From Betaproteobacteria bacterium (GTDB lineage Bacteria; Pseudomonadota; Gammaproteobacteria; Burkholderiales; Burkholderiaceae_C), in contig RFTR01000023.1 in assembly GCA_009923345.1 (NCBI GenBank), positions 1 through 16,799 of the forward strand: a stretch of DNA of 16,799 nt. Reading direction: 5' to 3'. Below are positions 7,685 through 14,418 of this stretch, in pieces. The notes below the pieces were generated by a model. That model did not search any database and was not told the DNA's origin. It saw only the letters and a program-made list of their open reading frames with translations. The translations under genes were made by a program, and so were the position numbers. Numbering within the stretch: the stretch's first letter is position 1; the number at the start of each line of letters is the position of its first letter.

Positions 7685-10600
7685 ACCTCAATATCTTCGT
7701 GACGAGTAGTGATAGCCCCTGGTATCGCTTTACGTGCAAAAAAAGTGTACATCGTAGGTACCACAAAAATGGTGAGCAATGTGCCCAAGCTCATACCACC
7801 CACAATCACCCAACCAATTTGTTTGCGGCTTTCAGCTCCTGCACCAGTAGCTAATGCGAGAGGAATCGCACCCAACACCATGGCGCCGGTAGTCATCAAA
7901 ATAGGACGCAAGCGCAATGTTGCTGATTGCTTAACAGCCTCTAACACTTCCATGCCTTCTGCACGCAATTGGTTGGCAAATTCCACAATCAAAATACCAT
8001 GCTTGGTAATCAAGCCCACCAAAGTGATCAAGCCAATTTGGCTAAACACATTGAGCGTTCCACCACTCAATTGCAGCGCAAGCAGGGCTCCCACCATCGA
8101 CAACGGCACAGAAAACAAGATCACCAGAGGATCCACAAAGCTTTCAAACTGCGCAGCCAAAACCAAGAAGATAAATAACAAGGCCAAGATAAACACAATC
8201 ACCAAGGATCCAGATGTCTTGACAAACTCACGCGAAGTGCCGTTCAAGTCGGTAGCGTAACCAGGCTTTAGTATTTTTTTAGAAGTTTCATTCATAAAGT
8301 CGATGGCCTCGCCCAATGAGTAATTGGGGGCAATATTGGCGGTGATGGATGCACTGCGTCTTTGGCCAAAGTGGTTCAACTCACGCGGTACCACTACCTC
8401 TCGAATACGCACCAATGCTGAAAGAGGAATCATCGCGTCATTGCGACCGCGTACAAAAATATGTTCGATATCGTCAGGCGTATCTCTTTGCGAGGGTGTG
8501 GTTTGCACCATCACGTCATATTGATCGCCTTCGCGTTTGAAGCGTGTCACCTGCCTGCCACCCATCATGGTTTCTACGGCTCGGGCAATGTTCTCAACCG
8601 GCACACCCATATCAGCGGCGCGCTCACGGTCTACGTCCATGCTGATCTCTGGTTTATTCAAACGCAGATCCGTATCCACACTCACGATGCCAGGGTTCTT
8701 CGCAATTTCTTCTTGGAAGGTGCGCACCACTTGCGCAAGGTTTTGGTAACTGTCGGTGGTGACGATCACAAAATTCAAAGGACGATCGCGAAATGGTTGC
8801 CCCAAAGAAGGCGGCGTGATTGGGAAAGCAGTCACGCCCGGCAAGCCGGAGATAGCTGGTGTCATTTCACGTGCAATTTCCAAAGTGGTTTTTGTACGTT
8901 TCTCCCATGGAGCTGCTCGGTAAAACACGTTTCCTTGCGCCACCGTGGGGTTGCCCACCACCGTAAAAATACGATCAAACTCGGTGTATTTGTTGGCCAT
9001 GCGCTCGATGGTTTGGGCGTAGCGGGTGGTGTATTCCATGGTGGCACCATCGGGCCCATTGATCACCGTCAAAATGACACCACGGTCTTCTAATGGCGCC
9101 AACTCGCTTTTAGTCGTTTTGAGTAAGGTGAATGAGCAAACGCCAGCCATCACCATCACAGCCACCACCAACCAACGACGTGATATTTGCCGTCCCATCA
9201 TGCGGCCAGAACTCAAAGTCCAGCCCAACATTTGCCCGTATTTTTTTGAAATAGTTTGTAAATAGCGCTCCATGGTTCTGTCAAACCATGATGGGTTATT
9301 GACATGTTTCAACATGATCGAACACATCATGGGCGTCAATGTCAAAGCGACAAAGCCAGAAACAATGACGGAACCGGCCAATGCCAAGGCGAATTCGGTG
9401 AACAGTTTTCCAGTGCGCCCCGGCGTAAAGGCCAAAGGTGCATAAACCGCAGCCAAAGTGAGCGTCATCGCAACCACAGCAAAACCCACCTCACGCGCGC
9501 CTCGAATAGCTGCATGAAAAGGCGCCATGCCATTTTCAATATGCCTGAATATGTTCTCTAACACGACGATCGCGTCGTCAACCACCAAACCAATCGCAAG
9601 CACCAAGGCCAACATGGTCAGGGTGTTGACAGTAAAGCCGAACAAGGCCATCAACGCAAAAGTGCCAATCAAGCAGACCGGAATAGTGACCAAAGGAATG
9701 ATGGATGCGCGAAAGGTTCTTAGGAAGAGAAAAATTACCAATGCCACTAATACCATCGCCTCAACGATGGTTTCGTATACCGCTTTGATCGATCGATCGA
9801 TAAACACTGAGTTGTCGTTTGCAATTTCGATCTCGATTCCAGGGGGTAAGTTTTCTTTTATTTTTGGAATCATTTGGCGTACCGCTGCACTCAGGTCTAG
9901 CGGGTTAGCCGTAGCGTTGCGAATCACGCCAAGGGTAATGGCATCGCGGCCATTTAAGCGCGTCGATGTGCGCTCGGACAAAGGTCCTTGTTCGACACGT
10001 GCAACATCGCCAATACGAATCGGCATACCGTTGATGGCTTTGATCACGACTTGCCTGAACTCAGCAGGCTTTTGCAAATCAGTTGCTGCCGTCACGTTGA
10101 ACTCGCGGAACTTGCTCTCAATACGCCCCGCGGGTACTTCCACATTGGAGCGACGCAAAGCATCTTCTACATCTTGCGTTGTCAATTTATAGGAAGCCAA
10201 GCGGTCTGGGTCCAACCAAATGCGCATCGCAAATTTACGTTCGCCAAAGACACGGACATCCGACGCACCCGGTGCCGTTTGCAACATGGGCTTGGCAATG
10301 CGGTTGGCGTAGTCGCTCAACTGCATGACGTCCATGTTGTCAGCACTGAAAGACAACCAAATCACCGGAAAAGCATCGGCCTCTACCTTGGCAATCACGG
10401 GCTCATCAATGCCTTGGGGCAAACGTTGGCGCACGCGGCTCACCTTGTCACGCACATCTGCAGCAGACGAATCAGCATCGCGCGATAAAACAAAGTTCAC
10501 CGTGATTTGGCTTTGCTCTTGGCGGCTGATCGATGTGATGACGTCCACGCCTTCAATGCCAGACAAGGAGTCTTCCAACACCTTGGTCACTTGCGACTCC

Positions 10601-10776
10601 ACGACCGCGCTCGATGCGCCCGTGTATTTGGTCTCTACCGTTACCACCGGGTTATCGATCTTGGGGTACTCGCGCACGTTTAAACGTGTGTAAGAGACAA
10701 AGCCCACCAAAATAATCAGTAGCGACAACACGGTCGCAAAGACGGGACGGCGAACGGAGGTTTCAGAGAGTTGCAT
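7675..10776 (-). CDS. RND efflux pump, inner-membrane permease (AcrB/MexB-like, HAE1 family)
   Basis: Proton-driven drug/metabolite exporter of the inner membrane; with the adaptor encoded just upstream and an outer-membrane channel it would span the envelope. The length of 1033 residues is standard. A first membrane helix follows MQLSETSVRRPVFATVLS, and two large periplasmic porter loops and the twelve-helix layout are visible. The proton-relay residues are present: Asp400 and Asp401 in GLVVDDAIVVLEN (helix 4), Lys925 in TKHGILIVEF (helix 10) and Thr962 in RPILMTT (helix 11). The aspartate pair and a long hydrophobic stretch argue for a multidrug-type rather than a CusA/CzcA metal pump. TGAGG upstream of ATG, within the 19-base gap to the adaptor gene, is a good ribosome site. 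I recognise no specific member, so the substrate is unknown. Confidence 0.96.
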   Translation of the reverse strand: MQLSETSVRRPVFATVLSLLIILVGFVSYTRLNVREYPKIDNPVVTVETKYTGASSAVVESQVTKVLEDSLSGIEGVDVITSISRQEQSQITVNFVLSRDADSSAADVRDKVSRVRQRLPQGIDEPVIAKVEADAFPVIWLSFSADNMDVMQLSDYANRIAKPMLQTAPGASDVRVFGERKFAMRIWLDPDRLASYKLTTQDVEDALRRSNVEVPAGRIESKFREFNVTAATDLQKPAEFRQVVIKAINGMPIRIGDVARVEQGPLSERTSTRLNGRDAITLGVIRNATANPLDLSAAVRQMIPKIKENLPPGIEIEIANDNSVFIDRSIKAVYETIVEAMVLVALVIFLFLRTFRASIIPLVTIPVCLIGTFALMALFGFTVNTLTMLALVLAIGLVVDDAIVVLENIFRHIENGMAPFHAAIRGAREVGFAVVAMTLTLAAVYAPLAFTPGRTGKLFTEFALALAGSVIVSGFVALTLTPMMCSIMLKHVNNPSWFDRTMERYLQTISKKYGQMLGWTLSSGRMMGRQISRRWLVVAVMVMAGVCSFTLLKTTKSELAPLEDRGVILTVINGPDGATMEYTTRYAQTIERMANKYTEFDRIFTVVGNPTVAQGNVFYRAAPWEKRTKTTLEIAREMTPAISGLPGVTAFPITPPSLGQPFRDRPLNFVIVTTDSYQNLAQVVRTFQEEIAKNPGIVSVDTDLRLNKPEISMDVDRERAADMGVPVENIARAVETMMGGRQVTRFKREGDQYDVMVQTTPSQRDTPDDIEHIFVRGRNDAMIPLSALVRIREVVVPRELNHFGQRRSASITANIAPNYSLGEAIDFMNETSKKILKPGYATDLNGTSREFVKTSGSLVIVFILALLFIFLVLAAQFESFVDPLVILFSVPLSMVGALLALQLSGGTLNVFSQIGLITLVGLITKHGILIVEFANQLRAEGMEVLEAVKQSATLRLRPILMTTGAMVLGAIPLALATGAGAESRKQIGWVIVGGMSLGTLLTIFVVPTMYTFFARKAIPGAITTRHEDIEVGA

Positions 10777-10795
10777 AAAGCCTCACATGGAACGA

Positions 10796-12361
10796 TTAAC
10801 GGCTTGCTGCCGAGGCTGAAGACACAGCGGCAGGAGCAGATGCACCCCCAGGAGCTGGCGACGAAGCAGCAGATGCAGCCGCGCCAGGCGGCTTGCCTAA
10901 CTCGACTACACGCAGAGGTGTGCCGTCTTTTTGTAAACGTTGTTGTCCGGCGACCACCACAGGCTCGCCTTCATTCAAGCCCTCGGTAATTTCAACCTGC
11001 CCGCCACGGCGAATACCTAATTTGACTTCTACGCGTTTAGATACGTACTGCGTACCAGGAGGAATTTCTGGTGCGCTGGCAGTGGCGCTTGCGGGTTGTG
11101 TAGGCATCTCCGAAGGCGCAATGGCGCGGATGACAAACTGCTTACCGCCTTGAGGAACGATGGCTTCCTCAGGAACCACCAATGCGTCTGGCTTGATAGC
11201 AAATACTGCCGAGACTCGCGCGAACATGCCAGGACGCAGAGGACCTGAGGGGTTAGAGCCAGATGGTGCAACGCGCGCGCGGTCAAATTGGCTAGGCGGG
11301 CACCCTAAGCTTTGCGGTGTGGGCAAATTGAAAGTGCCGCTTACAGGTCCATTACCAGCAATAGGGTTATTGGCAGGCTTGTTGGATTTGCCGTCCGCTA
11401 CTTTTGCGGAGTTGGCAGCTTGCTGGGGTTTGCTAGGGGGTTGGGTGGGCGCAGAAGCTGTTGCCGCGCCAGGTCCTGCTCCAGGCTTGCCAGGACTGCC
11501 AGCAGGACTTCCGTCCGGCTTTTTGCCACCTGGCGGAGCGATAGGTTCACCAGGGCCATTGGCCAAGACTGCGCGCATACCAATAGAGCGGCCATTGGGT
11601 TCAATCAATGGGTCGAGCGCTTCTACCTTCGCTTTGAATAAACGTCCGGGTAGTGCATCGATTTTGAGTTCTACGACTTGTCCGGGCGCGAGTTTGCCTT
11701 GGTAACGCTCGGGCAAGCGGTAATCGACATACAACATACCAATGTCTTCTAGGTTGATCAAGTCGGCGCCGTCTTTGACAAAGTCACCCACGTTGATATT
11801 GCGAATGCCAACCACGCCACTGAAAGGCGCCACGATGCGCATGCGCTCCAAACGGGCACACGACAAACTCACTTGCGCCTCAGACACTTGCAAACTCGCT
11901 GCGCTTTCTTCTAGCACCCTTTGCGCAACAAAGTTTTGCGCAACCAAATCTTGGTTACGTTTGAAGTTAGCTCTAGCGATAGAAAGCTGGGCAAGCGACT
12001 GCTGCACTTCAGCCCGCTGCAAAGTGTCGTCAAGTTGCACCAGCACTTGCCCCACATTCACCCGCGCACCATCACCAAATCCCAAAGCCAAAATGCGTCC
12101 AGCCACCTCAGGGCGCATCATCACGTTTTGTCGAGAGCGCAAGGTGCCGACAGCTTCAGCATCGTCACGCAACAGCATCTTCTTGACGTTTACCAACTCA
12201 ACCCCAACCGCTCTCCCACCGGGGCTTCCAAAGCCACCTGGACCCCCAGGCACCGTAATACCCATGGAGGATTTGTTTGCGTTTTGGTACCACCAAGCGA
12301 CTGAAGATGCCGTCAAGATGCCAGCAACAGCAACAATGGTGTAGATTTTTTTAGATGCCAT
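10796..12361 (-). CDS. RND efflux periplasmic adaptor (membrane fusion protein) with low-complexity insertions
   Basis: Links the RND pump to an outer-membrane channel. The protein has 521 residues, long for this family (about 370-420). Residues 7-25 form an N-terminal membrane anchor (no lipobox cysteine), followed by a Gly/Pro-rich linker (34-50). Then come the first lipoyl half (about 76-110, RPEVAGRI...GDGARVNVGQVLVQLD), a short alpha-hairpin (112-172), the second lipoyl half (173-205, APFSGVVGIRNINVGDFV), a beta-barrel (207-268 and 375-390) and a membrane-proximal domain (391-485). The barrel is split by about 106 residues rich in Pro, Gly, Ala, Ser and Lys (269-374) between MRAVLAN and LRPGMFARV, which are adjacent in ordinary adaptors. 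A second small insert (415-437) and an Ala/Ser/Pro tail (489-521) have the same composition. The ribosome site is weak. The gene probably leads a two-gene operon with the pump. Confidence 0.93.
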   Translation of the reverse strand: MASKKIYTIVAVAGILTASSVAWWYQNANKSSMGITVPGGPGGFGSPGGRAVGVELVNVKKMLLRDDAEAVGTLRSRQNVMMRPEVAGRILALGFGDGARVNVGQVLVQLDDTLQRAEVQQSLAQLSIARANFKRNQDLVAQNFVAQRVLEESAASLQVSEAQVSLSCARLERMRIVAPFSGVVGIRNINVGDFVKDGADLINLEDIGMLYVDYRLPERYQGKLAPGQVVELKIDALPGRLFKAKVEALDPLIEPNGRSIGMRAVLANGPGEPIAPPGGKKPDGSPAGSPGKPGAGPGAATASAPTQPPSKPQQAANSAKVADGKSNKPANNPIAGNGPVSGTFNLPTPQSLGCPPSQFDRARVAPSGSNPSGPLRPGMFARVSAVFAIKPDALVVPEEAIVPQGGKQFVIRAIAPSEMPTQPASATASAPEIPPGTQYVSKRVEVKLGIRRGGQVEITEGLNEGEPVVVAGQQRLQKDGTPLRVVELGKPPGAAASAASSPAPGGASAPAAVSSASAASR

Positions 12362-12374
12362 TTTTGGAAAGATT

Positions 12375-12415
12375 TAAGGTGCGAAAAACCTTGCAAATGT
12401 AACAGCCGTAAGGTG
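12375..12415. repeat. Paired TAAGGTG heptamers upstream of the adaptor gene
   Basis: TAAGGTG occurs at 12375-12381 and 12409-12415, the same way round, 34 bases start to start. They sit in the 89-base gap between rnhA and the adaptor gene, where a regulator of the efflux operon could bind. Nothing else in the gap is a convincing promoter: TTGCCA-like and TTGCAA-like -35 candidates on the minus strand lack good -10 partners. The heptamers may be chance. Confidence 0.2.
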
Positions 12416-12450
12416 TTTTTGCTTGTAAGTGGCAAACCCATCCGATGTCA

Positions 12451-12900
12451 CTATTGAGACAGCGCTAGGTCCACCCCCAAATTTGCCAAAGCATCCGCCC
12501 GCTCGTTATCCACATGCCCCGCATGCCCCTTGACCCAATGCCATTGGATAGCGTGATCGCCTTGGTGGACCAACGCGTCAAGCCTTTGCCATAAATCAGC
12601 ATTTTTCACGGGTTGCTTGGCGGCGGTACGCCAGCCACGGGCTTTCCAGCCGTGGATCCATTCCGTGATACCTTTTCGCACATATTCGCTGTCTAAATAG
12701 AGCGCTACGGCACACGGGTACTTCAAAGACTCAATGGCGCGAATAACAGCGGTGAGTTCCATGCGGTTGTTGGTGGTTTCGCGTTCACCGCCATAGATTT
12801 CTTTTTCATGGCCAGCGGGTGTGCGCAACAAAGCACCCCAACCGCCCGGGCCTGGGTTCCCTTTGCAAGCACCGTCTGTATAGATTTCTACTTCTTTCAT
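12451..12900 (-). CDS. rnhA: Ribonuclease HI
   Basis: Cleaves the RNA strand of RNA-DNA hybrids: replication primers, R-loops. I start it at the ATG at 12900, giving 149 residues beginning MKEVEIYTDGACKGNPGPGG, which matches the normal N terminus and length (E. coli 155). The longer open frame upstream only overlaps the yafS end. The catalytic set is complete: Asp9, Glu48 (NRMEL), Asp70 (LYLDSEYV), Asp136 (NERADALA), plus His126 in VKGHAGH. The basic-protrusion helix region around 80-100 (WIHGWKARGWRTAAKQPVKN) is present. ATG overlaps the yafS stop by four bases, so it is probably translated in coupling with yafS. Confidence 0.96.
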   Translation of the reverse strand: MKEVEIYTDGACKGNPGPGGWGALLRTPAGHEKEIYGGERETTNNRMELTAVIRAIESLKYPCAVALYLDSEYVRKGITEWIHGWKARGWRTAAKQPVKNADLWQRLDALVHQGDHAIQWHWVKGHAGHVDNERADALANLGVDLALSQ

Positions 12901-13637
12901 TCCATACCTTTGGATGCGGTCGTCACGGTGGCAGCCGCACGTTGCTGCGATTTTTTCCAAATGGGTGAAATCAAGCGCATTCCCCGCACCCGCTTGACCG
13001 CTTGCACAAAGTAGATCGCACCAGAAAACGGCCACCAACGACTCCCCAAGGTGTCCATCCAGCGCATGCGTTGCAACCAACGTTCTGTGCGCAACATAGG
13101 GCGAAAACATCCGCTGGTGTGGTGGTCTACTTCAAAACTCAACAGTTTGAGCCAATCTCGGATGCGACGCTGGCTGATCAAATCGCCAAATTCCGGTACA
13201 CCGCGCCCCAGCCCTTTAGAAACACCCCAAAGGCTGAAAGGCTCCATACCTGCAATGACAACACGTCCTTCGGGCACCAAAACACGCTCAACTTCACGCA
13301 GGGTGGCGTGCGGGTCAAAACTCAGCTCTAGGGTGTGGGGCAAAACGATCAAATCTAAGCTGGCATCAGAAAATGGTAGTGCTTCGTAATTTGTCAGAAA
13401 CAAGGGTCTGTCCAAGCCGTAATCACTTGGCGAACTATCACACGCCAAGAATTTATGCGGCATGCGGTTTGCGCCCAAAGCGTCGCACTGGGGCAGGCCC
13501 AATTGCAGCGCATGAAAGCCAAAAGCATCAGACACCGCGCGGTCAAAATGCTTTTGTTCCCAAGCCAACATGTACTGCCCTGGCGGCGTTTGGAGCCATT
13601 CGTGCAAACTATCGGTTTTTAGAAATGTGGACGCCAT
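12897..13637 (-). CDS. yafS: YafS-like class I methyltransferase-fold protein
   Basis: Predicted class I SAM-dependent methyltransferase-fold protein of unproven activity, 246 residues from the ATG at 13637. A TTG at 13670 in the same frame would add 11 residues but would run into gloB. The post-motif-I region is recognisable: EALPFSDASLDLIVLPHTLE (85-104), DPHATLREVERVLVPEGRVV (108-127), then AGMEPFSLWG (129-138). The place where class I enzymes have a GxGxG SAM loop reads FGFHALQLGLPQ (39-50), with only one glycine in the loop. From memory E. coli YafS has a very similar stretch, so this looks like a family feature rather than decay. Position supports the name: E. coli also has yafS divergent from gloB and next to rnhA. 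The stop overlaps rnhA. Confidence 0.85.
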   Translation of the reverse strand: MASTFLKTDSLHEWLQTPPGQYMLAWEQKHFDRAVSDAFGFHALQLGLPQCDALGANRMPHKFLACDSSPSDYGLDRPLFLTNYEALPFSDASLDLIVLPHTLELSFDPHATLREVERVLVPEGRVVIAGMEPFSLWGVSKGLGRGVPEFGDLISQRRIRDWLKLLSFEVDHHTSGCFRPMLRTERWLQRMRWMDTLGSRWWPFSGAIYFVQAVKRVRGMRLISPIWKKSQQRAAATVTTASKGME

Positions 13638-14418
13638 GAAACTTGTTGCAATACCCGCTTTTTCAGACAACTATTTTTGGTTGTGGCATCAAGACGGCCA
13701 CGCTGTAGTGGTCGATCCGGGGGACGCCCAGCCGGTGAGAGAGATTTTGAGCCGCGAAGGACTCCACTTGGCCGCGATTCTAGTCACCCACCACCATGCT
13801 GACCACATTGGTGGTGTGGATGAACTTCGAGTAGCAACGGGTGCAAAGGTCTATGGTCCTGCGACTGAAAATATTCCTGAGCCGCTTATCCCCGCCTTGC
13901 CAGATGTACCCTTTCAACTTTTAGGGCAAACCGTTCAAGTCATCGACGTTCCTGGCCACACAGCCGGGCATATCGCTTACTTCTTACCAGACGCACCTCA
14001 AGGCCCTGTGCTTTTTTGCGGGGACACACTGTTTTCAGGCGGATGCGGCCGTATTTTTGAAGGAACACCCGCACAAATGCTGGGGTCTTTGGATACCTTG
14101 GCGGCTCTTCCCGCCAATACCCGCGTGTGTTGCGCACACGAGTACACTCTTTCCAACCTGAAATTTGCCCTTGCGGTAGAGCCGAACAACCCAGACCTGC
14201 AGAACTACAACGCGCATTGCAAAAGTTTGCGTGCGCAGAATCTCCCCACCCTGCCCGCGGATTTGGGAAATGAATTGAAGATCAACCCATTTCTCAGAAG
14301 CCGCACACCCACCGTGCGGCAATCCGTGGCAGAACATAGCGGGCTCTCTGTGGAATTGCAGAACGACGACATAACCCTATTTGCTGCCCTGCGGGAATGG
14401 AAAAACAACTTCCGATGA
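13636..14418 (+). CDS. gloB: Hydroxyacylglutathione hydrolase (glyoxalase II)
   Basis: Hydrolyses S-D-lactoylglutathione to D-lactate and glutathione, the second step of methylglyoxal detoxification. The protein has 260 residues, beginning MKLVAIPAFSDNYFW, a typical start for the family; the 22 residues available upstream in frame are unrelated to it. Metallo-beta-lactamase fold with a complete binuclear metal site: His52, His54, Asp56, His57 (THHHADH), His108 (PGHTAGH), Asp130 (CGDTLFSGGCGR) and His168 (AHEYTLSN). The C-terminal helical domain with the glutathione-contact region KINPFLR (215-221) is present. Its ATG shares two bases with the yafS ATG on the other strand. No strong ribosome site is visible. 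mltD follows by an ATGA overlap. Confidence 0.96.
   Translation: MKLVAIPAFSDNYFWLWHQDGHAVVVDPGDAQPVREILSREGLHLAAILVTHHHADHIGGVDELRVATGAKVYGPATENIPEPLIPALPDVPFQLLGQTVQVIDVPGHTAGHIAYFLPDAPQGPVLFCGDTLFSGGCGRIFEGTPAQMLGSLDTLAALPANTRVCCAHEYTLSNLKFALAVEPNNPDLQNYNAHCKSLRAQNLPTLPADLGNELKINPFLRSRTPTVRQSVAEHSGLSVELQNDDITLFAALREWKNNFR

Noticed and set aside
9787..9801. GATCGATCGATCGAT run with three GATC sites
   Set aside because: It lies inside the RND coding frame, encoding part of FIDRSIKAV (residues 325-333); three sites do not make an origin or a mismatch-repair signal.
9527..10192. Long plus-strand open frame (221 codons) opposite the RND pump gene; similar ones at 7709-8260 and 8461-9093
   Set aside because: They mirror the strong RND coding frame, have no family motif, and their composition is that of an antisense shadow.
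11742..12344. Plus-strand open frame of 200 codons opposite the adaptor gene
   Set aside because: Ser/Thr-rich shadow of the adaptor frame with no recognisable domain; the adaptor on the minus strand is clear.
12901..13110. 70-codon N-terminal extension of rnhA
   Set aside because: The extension lies fully inside yafS in another frame and is not RNase H-like; the ATG at 12900 gives the normal start.
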